From Actinoplanes italicus (lineage in GTDB: Bacteria > Actinomycetota > Actinomycetes > Mycobacteriales > Micromonosporaceae), in contig NZ_PVMZ01000033.1 of the NCBI RefSeq assembly GCF_003001815.1, positions 1 through 64,000 of the forward strand: a stretch of DNA of 64,000 bases, in the 5' to 3' direction. Every line of letters begins with the position of its first letter. Within the stretch, counting starts at the first letter, position 1. A model generated the notes under the pieces. It searched no databases, was not told the DNA's origin, and worked only from the letters and a program-made list of their open reading frames with translations. A program made the translations under genes and the position numbers. This document shows positions 1-9,040 of this stretch, one piece after another.

Positions 1-1
1 C

Positions 2-91
2 GTGAAGGCGACCTTGCAGGAGGTGGCGACGGCACTGGCGGGTCTGACCGGGGAGCCGCACCCGCTGGCTTTGCCGGAGCAGGAAGAGTAG
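2..91 (+). CDS. Tyrosine recombinase, C-terminal tail (partial at window edge)
   Basis: An open frame entering from the left edge encodes about 29 residues and stops at 89-91. It contains VATALAGLTGEPHPL, which resembles the end of actinobacterial phage-type tyrosine integrases (the YVRA...EVA.AL..LTGEPHPLA tail that follows the catalytic tyrosine). A diverged copy of the same tail lies at 447-535, and a more N-terminal part of the same family lies at 8732-9040. The catalytic residues are outside the window, so whether the gene is intact cannot be judged. The family call rests on remembered consensus and on agreement between the three fragments. Confidence 0.55.
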   Translation: MKATLQEVATALAGLTGEPHPLALPEQEE

Positions 92-98
92 GAGCGAT

Positions 99-139
99 GG
101 TGCGGGTGGGGGGGGTGATAGGCGACCCCCACCCGCACC
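99..139. terminator. GC-rich hairpin after integrase tail
   Basis: A perfect 14-bp stem (99-112 with 126-139, GGTGCGGGTGGGGG paired with its complement) has a 13-base loop. It begins 8 bases after the integrase stop codon, so it fits a transcription terminator. There is no clear U-run, as is common in high-GC actinobacteria. Confidence 0.5.
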
Positions 140-366
140 AGGTGTTCTGAGGATGCGGCGGTCCGGGTGAAGTCCACGGGGACTGGATCACGGTGCCGCT
201 CCGAACCACTCGACGGCTCGCCACTGGCCAGACACCAGCCTCGGGGTCCATGCCCGGATTCGCGGATGTCGGCGCGGGCGGTGAACTTGGCCGTCACAGC
301 CCGGCGCATCACGTCGTCTTTGACCCGTTCCCAGTCGCGGCGCATCGGCCGGGACCGGTCGCGGCC

Positions 367-535
367 CAGCTCGGCTACAGCGTGGCGCTCCCGTATGCCG
401 GACACGCAGAAAGCTGAACAACACCGGCACCACCGCCCGCTACGTCAAGGCAACCTTGCAGGAAATCGCCACCGCACTGGCCGGACTGACCGGCGAGCCG
501 CTCCCGCTAGCCCTCACTGACCGAATGGAGGAATA
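367..535 (+). pseudogene. Tyrosine integrase remnant, frameshifted C-terminus
   Basis: Two reading frames together rebuild an integrase C-terminus. The frame ending at 417 gives LGYSVALPYAGHAES, matching the F/LGY.VA.AYAGH.DS block before the catalytic tyrosine. The frame ending at 535 gives TGTTARYVKATLQEIATAL and then AGLTGEPLPLAL. The junction near 411-417 therefore holds a frameshift. Bases 447-515 are a diverged copy of 2-70, so this is a second homologous integrase tail rather than the same gene. No N-terminal part is visible upstream. Confidence 0.55.
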
Positions 536-545
536 GGCAATAGGC

Positions 546-583
546 GCTGCTGCGATGAGCATTTCTAGATTCATCGCAGCAGC
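546..583. terminator. 13-bp perfect inverted repeat
   Basis: GCTGCTGCGATGA at 546-558 is followed by a 12-base loop and its exact reverse complement at 571-583. It lies between the integrase remnant ending at 535 and the end of the minus-strand HEPN gene at 652. A bidirectional terminator is the simplest reading; a recombination-related inverted repeat is also possible. Confidence 0.5.
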
Positions 584-651
584 ACTGCGCCCCGGTTGCG
601 AAAGTTGACCGCATCTCGAAGAAAGTAACGGGACGTCGAGGCCGTTCTTGG

Positions 652-1602
652 CTACTGGTCCGTCGGGATATCTAGCGGGCATGCGTGGTCAACCAAGGTC
701 CGTGCGAGTGCGTAGGCGCTGTGCGCCTCGTCGGGGCTGGGAACGACGCCGCCATGGGCTGCGCGATTGCGTACCTTCGCGAGGCGATCGGCGACCCGGT
801 TCTTCGAAACAGGAACAGCATCACCGAGAGAGATAGCCAGTGCCGTCAGTCCGGCAACGCCGTTGGCGTTGATGATCGCTGACTCGATGAACGATGTGCT
901 GACGGCGCGGGCTTTCAGTTGGCGAGATATCGAGGTTGCGAGCGCTACTTCGGCGGCGGTCCCGGCGTCGATGACCGAGCGGCGGAAATCGTTCTCAAAC
1001 AGCCCGGCTCGGGCCGACAGCAAGAGTTGGCGCTCTGGCGGTATGCCCTGGCCTGTCGACACCCGATCGAATATTTCAGCGACTTGGTGTCGCTTGAGCC
1101 CGACGATGCCGCCCAACGATAATGAATGCTGCACTCCACCGAACCCGCTTTGGACCGGGTGCAGGGTAGTGGCGATCCGCAGGGTAGTACCGCGTGACAG
1201 GACGTCGCCGGGGTCAGCGGACAGCTGTCCACCGAGGATCGCACCCCACTGCTGGACGGTGTGAAGCGACTCGAACAACGTGTCGGCAATTGCGGACAGT
1301 TCCGTAAGTTGATCCTGCACTGAACCGAAGTCTTGGAAGAAACGGATCCGTAGCGATCTGATGTTGTACAGGTCGTTCCTAGCGCGAAAGCCCCAAGACA
1401 GAGCAGGTTGACGGCCTCGTGGCTCTCGTAGCTCTTGCCCGAATTCATCGAGAGGCGCAGACATCTCGCCGTCGATGAACGACGGAAAGATCACCCACAT
1501 CGGGCGCCTCTCGACGTGGATCGTGAATTGCGCACCGAGAACTTCGGGGTGCACGGCTAGTCGCCACGGAAGGAGGGCAATTCCGTCGTGGTATTGGATC
1601 AC
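652..1602 (-). CDS. HEPN-domain protein, putative RNase or defence factor
   Basis: A 316-residue cytoplasmic protein with a GTG start at 1602, preceded by GGGAA. The C-terminal third carries an FRRSVIDAGTAAEVAL helix and then RNRAAH (residues 278-283), the RNxxxH motif typical of HEPN ribonuclease or antitoxin-partner domains, followed by a final helix rich in Ala and Leu. The N-terminal 180 residues show no family I recognise. HEPN proteins act as RNases in toxin-antitoxin, abortive-infection and restriction-linked systems; a role here is inferred from the motif and the defence-like surroundings. No obvious antitoxin is adjacent. The next gene upstream (1760-2887) has the same orientation, 157 bases away. 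Confidence 0.55.
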   Translation of the reverse strand: MIQYHDGIALLPWRLAVHPEVLGAQFTIHVERRPMWVIFPSFIDGEMSAPLDEFGQELREPRGRQPALSWGFRARNDLYNIRSLRIRFFQDFGSVQDQLTELSAIADTLFESLHTVQQWGAILGGQLSADPGDVLSRGTTLRIATTLHPVQSGFGGVQHSLSLGGIVGLKRHQVAEIFDRVSTGQGIPPERQLLLSARAGLFENDFRRSVIDAGTAAEVALATSISRQLKARAVSTSFIESAIINANGVAGLTALAISLGDAVPVSKNRVADRLAKVRNRAAHGGVVPSPDEAHSAYALARTLVDHACPLDIPTDQ

Positions 1603-1759
1603 TGATATTCCCGCTCTAGTTGATGCTCAGAATTTGCGGAGACATGGGAACTCGATTTGCATCGCCTGTCCAGCTTGTTTCGTGGTCCGCCGGGCCAAAG
1701 CTGGTACGGATGGAGGCCGCTCGGCGCTTCCGCCGTGCGGTACGGTTCCGATGAATACA

Positions 1760-2887
1760 TTACGCTGCAGTAACGTGCTGGATGGACTCGGCGATTAGTT
1801 GACGCACCGTGCCGTCGAGCAGCAGCGGATTGCCGCTGCGCGCCGCGTGGCTGAGCTGGATCTGTTTGTTGAAAACCTGTTCGTCGTCGAGGGCGTCGAG
1901 CCAGCCGGACACGGTAGCCGAATCTGGTGATTCGGGGTGCAGTGCCAGTGTGTCGGCGATACCGAGCCGAACTACTGCGGCTTGCATTCGTCGGCTCATC
2001 CGTTGCGCGGCGGGGACTGTTCCTGCCTCTGACAGCGCCGCGTAGGTGTCGTCGTATCCGATGCTCGTGTCGAGCTGAGGAGGTAGCGGTGTCACGTCGG
2101 TTCGACCCGCGATGAGGACGGGGAGTGCGATGGTGCGTGCCCAGGTCTCGATCTCACCCAGTTCTGTCATGGCCACGTGCCAGGTCCCAGTGTGTGGCCT
2201 TTGGATCGATATCTTGGGCCAAATGGAGAGGGGGATCCGCTGGTAGCGGGGACCTGTTGCCAGGACGTCTCCTGCTTGGAGAGGTTTGTCCGGCCCGGAG
2301 GCTAGGACAAGGTCAGATGCACGCCTGTCAGGGATGACAGCGCCGAGTAGGGTCGCGGCTACGGCGGGTGTGCGGTGTTTGGCGAGGTTGGTGTGTTCGG
2401 CCAGGACTCGCAGGGGGTGGTCGTCAGGGCGGGGATGCTGGTAGGGCTGCAGCCTTCGGATGCGCTCGAATAGCGGTGCGCCCACGTGTAGCGGCGTGAT
2501 GGAGGCTCGGCGGCGGTCGTTCGCCCATGCGATCAAGTCAGCATCACGAGCACATGTAGGCATCTCGATCCGCCGGCCTTCGCCGGCGCTCAGCGGGCGG
2601 CCGAGTTGTTGTTCCACCTCGGCGAACAGGGTGTGCTCGATCGCGGCACGGAGCTGAGTGAGAGCGGCCGCTGCGTTCCGCGATACCGCGGATGGCAGCG
2701 GGGCGACAGCAGTGACAGTCACATGGGCAAGGTGGCCATCACCGATGTTGGTGAAGGTGAGCGGCCCAGGTGGTGAGGCGTACCCGAATAGGACCTCACC
2801 TATCTGGGCGATCAGTGCGTCGGCGTGTGCCACGGTGAAGGCAACGTGTTGCTGGTGAGAGGGGAGCCAGGAATAGTCACGCGCCAT
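1760..2887 (-). CDS. Hypothetical protein with a KHR motif
   Basis: About 375 residues if translation begins at the ATG at 2887 (MARDYSWLPSHQQ); an open frame extends to 3046 but that extension looks non-coding, being rich in Pro, Arg and Ser. No Shine-Dalgarno is evident. Visible features are an early RAAIEHTLFAEVEQ helix, an LQPYQ block and an EHTNLAKHR motif, an arrangement I associate with a widespread uncharacterised bacterial family (a RAxLEH helix followed by KHR). There is no signal peptide or membrane segment. It may be co-transcribed with the HEPN gene downstream. No function is assigned. Confidence 0.5.
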   Translation of the reverse strand: MARDYSWLPSHQQHVAFTVAHADALIAQIGEVLFGYASPPGPLTFTNIGDGHLAHVTVTAVAPLPSAVSRNAAAALTQLRAAIEHTLFAEVEQQLGRPLSAGEGRRIEMPTCARDADLIAWANDRRRASITPLHVGAPLFERIRRLQPYQHPRPDDHPLRVLAEHTNLAKHRTPAVAATLLGAVIPDRRASDLVLASGPDKPLQAGDVLATGPRYQRIPLSIWPKISIQRPHTGTWHVAMTELGEIETWARTIALPVLIAGRTDVTPLPPQLDTSIGYDDTYAALSEAGTVPAAQRMSRRMQAAVVRLGIADTLALHPESPDSATVSGWLDALDDEQVFNKQIQLSHAARSGNPLLLDGTVRQLIAESIQHVTAA

Positions 2888-3267
2888 GATCCGAGAATAA
2901 AGACGGTAGACCAGCCCTGGAACCAGCGTCCGAGGTCCTGGCCTCGTAGACGACCGGGCAGGGCCACCGACCAGGGCGAGCTCACAACTCGATGGTTTGC
3001 GGTCGGGCTTCACTGTGGCCGTCGGGCGTGCAGACCGCTGATCCAATCTGACGCCGGTAGGTTCCCCCGGATTGAGGCATGGTCAGTTGCCGGGGGTGGT
3101 GGCTGCACATGGTGGTGCAGTTCGTCGTGTTCCTCAGCGCATACAGCAACCCTGGCAGCCGGACCGGTGAGTGGCCGGTGTCGGACTTCGGCGCCGTACG
3201 ACCCGTACTCCTGGTGGTCGCGGTCATCTTGGCGGAGGTCTGCTGCATCGATAGGTGACAGATCAAG
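2888..3267. other. Intergenic region without a convincing gene
   Basis: The 380 bases between the KHR-motif gene and the IS3 relic hold no convincing coding sequence. One plus-strand 49-codon frame at 3109-3258 (MVVQFVVFLSAY, ending in a hydrophobic segment PVLLVVAVILAEVCC) could be the relic of a small membrane protein. It has no clear ribosome binding site and is not called as a gene. Confidence 0.4.
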
Positions 3268-3550
3268 TCACGCGGACTGACGGTCCGGTGAGGTCATGAT
3301 GGTTTCGTACTCGATAGGCGTCAACCGGGACAGCGATCGTTGGCGTCGGCGGTGGTGGTAGGTCCGTTCGATCCAGGTGACGATTGCCGTCCTCAACTGC
3401 TGCCGGCCCGGCCCGGCCCGGCTCGACGGTCGAGGACGTTGTTCTGCAGCAGGCCGAAGAAGGACTCCATGGCGGCGTTGTCGCCGGCGGCACCGACTCG
3501 GCCCATCGATCCGATCATGTGGTGCTGGTTCAGCGCGTGGACCGCCCGAG
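3268..3550 (-). pseudogene. IS3-family transposase (orfB) remnant
   Basis: The minus strand encodes the 3' end of an IS3-family integrase-core transposase in two frames. One gives SMGRVGAAGDNAAMESFF and then GLLQNNVLDR; the other gives LRTAIVTWIERTYHHRRRQR and then SLSRLTPIEYETIM, the classic end of these proteins. The frames meet in a repetitive CCGGG tract around 3405-3425, where slippage probably caused the frameshift. Upstream of about 3550 the similarity stops and the terminal inverted repeats are not visible. It is a dead element. Confidence 0.8.
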
Positions 3551-3707
3551 TGACGCCGCCGCCCGCACCGAACTTTCAGCGACCTCCATGTTGCAGATAG
3601 TAATGCCAAGGTTCGAGATCGATCCAGCGGAGATCGGCCTTGCTGCCTGTTCTCGAGGATCGGCGTCGTGCCGGATTGTCGGTCCCATGGGCTAGAGTCC
3701 GCTATCG

Positions 3708-6700
3708 ATGGACGATGTGCGTAACGAGTCGACTCCGGAGAGTGTGCGACGCGGGCCTGAGCGCCTCGTCGACCTCCCGGTCGATCGGGGTAATCCGGCA
3801 CCACAAGTGCGGGCGTATTTCCAGTTCCAGGATGACTGTGCGGCCTTGGTCCTGCTGGGGCATCTCGGCGATGCGGCACTCGAGGCGGTCGTTATTGAAC
3901 GAGCCACGGATCTGATACTGGTGCCTACGGTCGGCGATCCCGAGTTGGTCTCGATCAAACACCGCGAATCCAACCGTAGCGGCACCGTGGCCTGGACCTG
4001 GGCGGCGTTGCAGAAGGACAACGTCCTGACCGACCTCCATGCGAAGTGGCTGATGTACGAGAAGAAGGCCACTCTGGCGTTTTGGTCTAGTGCCGGGTTC
4101 GCGGACGCGACATACGAACTGTGGAAAGTCTGCGCGCACCGCGACGAGCCCTCACCACAACTGTTGAGTCAGGTCAGCCGGTATCTGGGTGTGTCGCTGG
4201 CCGAGGCCCGCGACTTCCTCGCGGCGTTGCACCTGCCGGAACAGCCGTTGCCGCGGCGAAAGGAGATGGAGGACGTCGCGGTACGACGGACCGCTGATGT
4301 TCTGCGGCCGTTACGCAGTGATGCGGACCGAACTGCCGCGGCGTGTTTCGAGGCGCTTCGTGCTCGGATACGTGAGGCGAGCACGGATACGGCCGCCCGG
4401 AGTACCGAACGTGCTGCGCGGGCGGCGACGCTCGCGCGGGCAACGGCACGCCGCGACAGCCTGCGCATCCGTCACGAGTACATCAGCCGCGCCGAGGCGA
4501 TCGATCTGCTTCTGCGGACCCATGATCGATTGTCGGCGCAACGGGTGGATTCGGGCAGTACCCGTTGGGAGGTGGATCCGCACTTCGTCGGCCGGGCTGC
4601 TGAATTGGCAGACCTTGAACGGGCGCTCAGGCCCGGCGATCCGCATGAAGTGGCACCCGTCCTGGTGTGCGGCATGGTCGGAGCTGGGAAGACCAGCCTG
4701 GCGGTTCAATTCGCTGCCCTGCACAATGACTCGCTGCGAGCGGTGGTCATCCCTGGTACGTCACGTAGTGCTGTACAACGCGCCGTAGCTCGTCTTCTGC
4801 ACCCACCGGGGAATTCGGTGCCTGCCGGCGAGAACCCGGCTGTGGTGGGCTCCGTGGTCAATGCTGACTCGATCGACGAGGACCAGGACCAGCATCTACC
4901 GGTTGCCCTGCCGCGAAGCGCCGCTCTGCTGCTGGTGATCGATGGCGTGACAGACGCCTCCGCCATCGCCGGGCTGATCCCGCGCCGATCGCTGTGCCGG
5001 GTACTGATCACCAGCACCGTCCGGCAAATCGACCACGGATTTCACAGGATCGAACTGTCCACCTGGAGCCCGACCGAGTCATCACGCTTCATCCGGGCAA
5101 TACTGCCGGATGCCACGCCGTCGGATGCGGCATCGATGGGAAGCTCTCTCGGGCATCATCCCCTCGCGGTGTCACAGGCTGTCAACTATTGCCTCGCATC
5201 CGGTCGTCCGATCAGCGGATTCCTGGCCCGGCTCAAACGGCAGCCGGACATCGCCCTGCAGCGCGGCAAGGTGGCTGGCCATCCCGCCGGCCTGGTATCC
5301 GCTATCGAGCTTCACCTGCGTCTGCTGCGGCAGAACGATGAGGTCGGACACGACCTGCTCATGTTGCTGGCGCACCTGGGCCCCGAGCCGATCCGGGAGG
5401 AACTGCTTCAGCGAGTCGGCGCCTACGTGCTGGTGGCAACGCCCTACCTGCAAGACGTCAAGGTGTCGCGATGGGCGCGACTGAAAGCCAAAACGACCGG
5501 ACGCCCGCTGGCGGATCGCTTCATCGTTGCCGAGATCTCGAAACACGTGCAGCGAATCTCGGCCGAGCTGGCTGACGATGCTGCACGTGAAACAGCGGTC
5601 GACAACCTGGTGGAACGCACCCTGGTACGTCGCGCCGGTACCAATCTGACAGTGCATCCTCTGATCGCCACCGTCGTGCGTCAGAGTGACAGCGAGCCGC
5701 TGACCTGGATCGAACTCGGGCTGGGCCTGTTTTTGGACCAGATGCTGTTGGACGAGCCCGACGATCTGACGGCAGCCCTCGACGAGGATATGGATCATGT
5801 TGTCGCGCTAGTGTTGCTCGCCCTGCAACACGGGCACTCCGGGCCGGCGGTGATCGTCGCGAGTATCGCCGTCTGCCGGTATCTGGCCAACCGCAGCGGC
5901 ATCCCGCCTCTCGACACCGTTGAGGCGGCTGCCGAGTTCGCAATGAACACGCTCGCCATGACGGATGGTCTTGAGGAGCGGAACCTGGCGCCGATGTGGA
6001 TGGTGGTGCGATACCGGAAGGCGGCCGCCGCCTTGCTGCAGCGTGCCGGTCGGATCGACACCGCGATCGAACAGCTCCAACGAACAAAAGAGATCATTTC
6101 GGCAAGTCCCGCCCTCCCAATTGATGCCCGCAAACTGACTCTCGGTGTGCTGCTTGACCTCGGTGCCATCGTCGTGAGTACACCGCGCCGCGAACTCGCA
6201 CCGGACATCCTGGCGGCACTGGACGAAGCCCTCACCGAAGAACTCGACATGGGCCCGGACATGTGGGCATCGGCCGGTCACATCCGCGCCTCGCTGCTGC
6301 GCCTGCTCGGACGCACCCAAGAAGCCACATCAACCAACGCGGCTGCCCTCGATGCCGCCATCGCTGACGGGAACGTTTCGCCCCGGTTGATCGCCGACCT
6401 GCACGACAGTGCAGCAACCCTGGCCCGTGACATGCGAGACCCTGTTGCCCGCCTGCATCACGAGATGGCGGTTCTGGACTACTACCGCACCATGCCCGGT
6501 AAACGCGTCAGCCTTCGCATGATGCATGCCCTCCACTCCAGCGCCGATGCCACACTGGAAGTCGGTCAGCTCGAAGCCACCATCGAGCTGCTGACCGAGT
6601 TCGAGGAACTCGCGCGAACGGTATTCGGTGTCGACAGCACTCAGTACGCCAAACATTTGGCCATCCGCGGCCGGCTCAACCTGCACCGCGACCATTTCGA

Positions 6701-7598
6701 GGATGCGCTGTCCGACCTTGAAGCGGCGGCAGCGGCGTTACGCGCAGCGGGTGAACCCGAGCAAGGATTTCTGCCTGCCGTCCTGGTCCATATCGGGCAC
6801 GTCGCAACCTGGCTAGGGCTCCCCGACCGCGCTTCGACAGCGTTCGCCGAGGCAATAGACATCGATACCCACGTCTACGGCCCTGACCATCCCGAAACCC
6901 GCGCAGACATCGAGATCCGAGACCATGCGGCAATATCATTCGCAGCGCACCGAGGGATGATCGAAACGAATCGGTTTCGTTTCAGGGCGACGCCCTCGGT
7001 GCCCGCAGGCCAGTACGAAGTCATGAGCGGCCGCCTCGAGATCGGCCGGGATCTCACCGGAGCCGTCCGCACCTGGCGGCTGCATCAGCCAGGTATCGGC
7101 CTCCTCAACGGCGTCATCCACGGACCGGGCCGCAGCGGGCGCAGCACGTTGCTGCGGTTCCTCCTCAGTGTTGCCGCACGCAGCCGCCGGTTCAGGATCA
7201 TCCCGACGGGACACGCCTGGTCGTCGCGGGACCGAAGAACCTGGGGCCGCCATTTAGAAGCCACCGAAGGCCCTGCGGCGGTCGAGCACCGGCTCCGACG
7301 AATTCATGACGAACTCGTCGCCCTCAATGACGAAGAACTCTTCACGGAGCCCTCCGCCGATACCCCGGCTACCCTCATCGGAATCGATGACGCCGACAGC
7401 CTCCTGCATGCGGCACCCGGCCTGGTGGCGATCCTCGAACGAATTGCCGTCGAAGGGCCCGCCGCCGGTATCACCGTTATTCTGATCACCACCGACACCA
7501 CGCTGAACAGCTTCGGCGGCAGCACCGTCCTTCGGGACGCGGTCCTCGAGGGCAATCAGGTCGACCATCATCCCGACTACCGGCCCCGGAGGCGGTGA
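3708..7598 (+). CDS. DUF4297-like nuclease fused to STAND NTPase, helical repeats and a second P-loop domain
   Basis: A 1296-residue protein. Residues 35-100 look like a DUF4297 (Cap4-type) PD-(D/E)XK nuclease: E64...D68 in ERATDLI and K84 in SIKHR. An Arg/Ala-rich linker leads to a STAND/NB-ARC NTPase with Walker A GMVGAGKTS (about 322-330), Walker B LLLVIDG (about 408-414), RVLITST (about 429) and a GLPL-like LGHHPLA (about 481). A long alpha-helical, TPR-like region follows. The last 160 residues hold another P-loop, GPGRSGRST (about 1139), with Arg in place of the Walker Lys, and an LIGIDDAD Walker B-like strand (about 1222), recalling degenerate FtsK/EccC-type ATPase domains. The architecture resembles Avs-type antiviral STAND sensors with a nuclease effector. 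Domain names come from motif reading; the antiviral role is inferred. Confidence 0.7.
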   Translation: MDDVRNESTPESVRRGPERLVDLPVDRGNPAPQVRAYFQFQDDCAALVLLGHLGDAALEAVVIERATDLILVPTVGDPELVSIKHRESNRSGTVAWTWAALQKDNVLTDLHAKWLMYEKKATLAFWSSAGFADATYELWKVCAHRDEPSPQLLSQVSRYLGVSLAEARDFLAALHLPEQPLPRRKEMEDVAVRRTADVLRPLRSDADRTAAACFEALRARIREASTDTAARSTERAARAATLARATARRDSLRIRHEYISRAEAIDLLLRTHDRLSAQRVDSGSTRWEVDPHFVGRAAELADLERALRPGDPHEVAPVLVCGMVGAGKTSLAVQFAALHNDSLRAVVIPGTSRSAVQRAVARLLHPPGNSVPAGENPAVVGSVVNADSIDEDQDQHLPVALPRSAALLLVIDGVTDASAIAGLIPRRSLCRVLITSTVRQIDHGFHRIELSTWSPTESSRFIRAILPDATPSDAASMGSSLGHHPLAVSQAVNYCLASGRPISGFLARLKRQPDIALQRGKVAGHPAGLVSAIELHLRLLRQNDEVGHDLLMLLAHLGPEPIREELLQRVGAYVLVATPYLQDVKVSRWARLKAKTTGRPLADRFIVAEISKHVQRISAELADDAARETAVDNLVERTLVRRAGTNLTVHPLIATVVRQSDSEPLTWIELGLGLFLDQMLLDEPDDLTAALDEDMDHVVALVLLALQHGHSGPAVIVASIAVCRYLANRSGIPPLDTVEAAAEFAMNTLAMTDGLEERNLAPMWMVVRYRKAAAALLQRAGRIDTAIEQLQRTKEIISASPALPIDARKLTLGVLLDLGAIVVSTPRRELAPDILAALDEALTEELDMGPDMWASAGHIRASLLRLLGRTQEATSTNAAALDAAIADGNVSPRLIADLHDSAATLARDMRDPVARLHHEMAVLDYYRTMPGKRVSLRMMHALHSSADATLEVGQLEATIELLTEFEELARTVFGVDSTQYAKHLAIRGRLNLHRDHFEDALSDLEAAAAALRAAGEPEQGFLPAVLVHIGHVATWLGLPDRASTAFAEAIDIDTHVYGPDHPETRADIEIRDHAAISFAAHRGMIETNRFRFRATPSVPAGQYEVMSGRLEIGRDLTGAVRTWRLHQPGIGLLNGVIHGPGRSGRSTLLRFLLSVAARSRRFRIIPTGHAWSSRDRRTWGRHLEATEGPAAVEHRLRRIHDELVALNDEELFTEPSADTPATLIGIDDADSLLHAAPGLVAILERIAVEGPAAGITVILITTDTTLNSFGGSTVLRDAVLEGNQVDHHPDYRPRRR

Positions 7599-7698
7599 AC
7601 GGGATGCAGTACGCCGTTAGAGTCGCTCGTAGCCGGGAACGTCTTGAAGTCGACCCGTGAAGGTGGCGTGCCGGCTTGGAGCGCCTCCCGCCGGTGGG

Positions 7699-8652
7699 TC
7701 AAATGTCGCGGTCGGGAGCTGGTGCGGTGTGGCCGTGTTTGTAGAAGCGGCTTCTCTCCACGGCCGGGGCGATCTGATGCTGGAACGCTTGGCGTGCGGC
7801 CATCAGGTCGAAGGAGGATTGGCCGGACGCGAGCGTCAAGGCCGTGGTTAACGGCAGGTGGAGTAGCACTCCTTGCCATGCCAAATAGACGCTGATCGAC
7901 TGGATCTCGAAGCGATCGTCGACATCACACAGTACGTAGCCCAAGAGCTGATCCACAAAGGCACCGATCGAGGGACTCGGATCCAGGTACGCCTTCACGT
8001 CCACCAAGACGCCTCCGACAACAAGATCACCGATAGCGAACGCGTCATCAAAGACCGGGCGGACGACACGCGGGCTGCCCAACGCCACCAGAGCGGCGTG
8101 GCCGCGCGTGACATAGGCGTGCCACAGCGTCTTCAGCGCCTCTTCGATCTCCGGGGTGTACATCTGATCGCCGAACATGGTCAGCCACAGTTGGTACGAC
8201 TGACGCCACTGCTCCGGGTCCGGGGTCCTCACCCGCCGCAGAATGCCGGCGTACTGAGAAAGAGTCCACGAATCGCGAAGGAGCCTGGGATCGGGTTCTG
8301 CCGGTGCCCAGGGCGTCGGCCGATGCCACGCCTCGAGGCTGGTGCTTCCGGTCGGGCTCTCGGCGTTGGGCCGGAGGCCGGCACCGCGGAGGATTCGTGC
8401 CGCCTCTTCCTGGGGAACCAGGTCGAAGACGTCGGCGTACGGCACCGTGTCAGCCATGCTGAGGCCGATACTCCACTCGATCGCACCACCGACCGCGGCG
8501 CGAGAACTGCTTGCGAGTCCGGTGGCAACAGGAGCTAAACGCTCAACCTCGCAACCCCAGATAGCGGAGATGGCGTCTCTGGCAGGGAAGAGGTCGCGCA
8601 ATAACCGAGCGGCGGCCGACTCCGGATCGGCCAGCTCCGCGGTAAGGGTCAT
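7699..8652 (-). CDS. PD-(D/E)XK-like hypothetical protein
   Basis: A 317-residue protein from an ATG at 8652 with GGAG five bases upstream; an open extension to 8784 is unlikely to be translated. The key region is GDLVVGGVLVDVKAYL, with D209 followed by D218-V-K220, the spacing of a PD-(D/E)XK nuclease core. Q235 and a strand leading to SVYLAWQG (about 254-261) follow. No signal or membrane segments are seen. It is convergent with the DUF4297-STAND gene (100 bases apart) and lies in a cluster of defence-type genes, so a nuclease or accessory role is plausible. I do not recognise a named family; the fold call rests on this motif alone. Confidence 0.5.
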   Translation of the reverse strand: MTLTAELADPESAAARLLRDLFPARDAISAIWGCEVERLAPVATGLASSSRAAVGGAIEWSIGLSMADTVPYADVFDLVPQEEAARILRGAGLRPNAESPTGSTSLEAWHRPTPWAPAEPDPRLLRDSWTLSQYAGILRRVRTPDPEQWRQSYQLWLTMFGDQMYTPEIEEALKTLWHAYVTRGHAALVALGSPRVVRPVFDDAFAIGDLVVGGVLVDVKAYLDPSPSIGAFVDQLLGYVLCDVDDRFEIQSISVYLAWQGVLLHLPLTTALTLASGQSSFDLMAARQAFQHQIAPAVERSRFYKHGHTAPAPDRDI

Positions 8653-8731
8653 GTGGCTCCTCACCCAGCGGTAGGCATCAATTAATAGCAGGTTCTCGCG
8701 GGTAGCCGCGCGGCTGCTGAAAGTACGGCCG

Positions 8732-9040
8732 ATGGACTTGGACGTACAGCAGTGCCTGGTGATGCTGCGGGAGAAAGGCAACACGTTCCGCCGCCAGCCG
8801 GTCTCACCGACGCTGACGACCTTCCTGCTGCACCACCTCCACCAGCGCGGGGCACTACCGGACGAGCAGCTGCTGCGCTATCTGACCGGTGGTCCGGTGG
8901 GGCCGGCGCCGCTCCGACGGGCTGTTCGTGCGGATCGGCCGGACTCTGCCGTGGGTGACCGCCCAGGGCATGTCCGCGCACTGGCTGCGCCACACCACCC
9001 CCACCTGGGTCGAACGCACCCCCGTTACCCCACGGCGCGA
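8732..9040 (+). pseudogene. Tyrosine integrase remnant, catalytic-domain fragment
   Basis: Frame 1 (8732 to about 8905) reads LREKGNTFRRQPVSPTL and then HQRGALPDEQLLRYLTGG. After a frameshift, frame 2 reads RSDGLFVRIGRTLPWVTAQG and then MSAHWLRHTTPTWVERT. Together they match the central catalytic part of the actinobacterial integrase family whose tails are at 2-91 and 367-535; HWLRHT is the conserved HxxR box. The tyrosine block after WVER is missing, replaced by unrelated sequence, and no N-terminal domain is present. It is clearly inactive. Confidence 0.7.
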
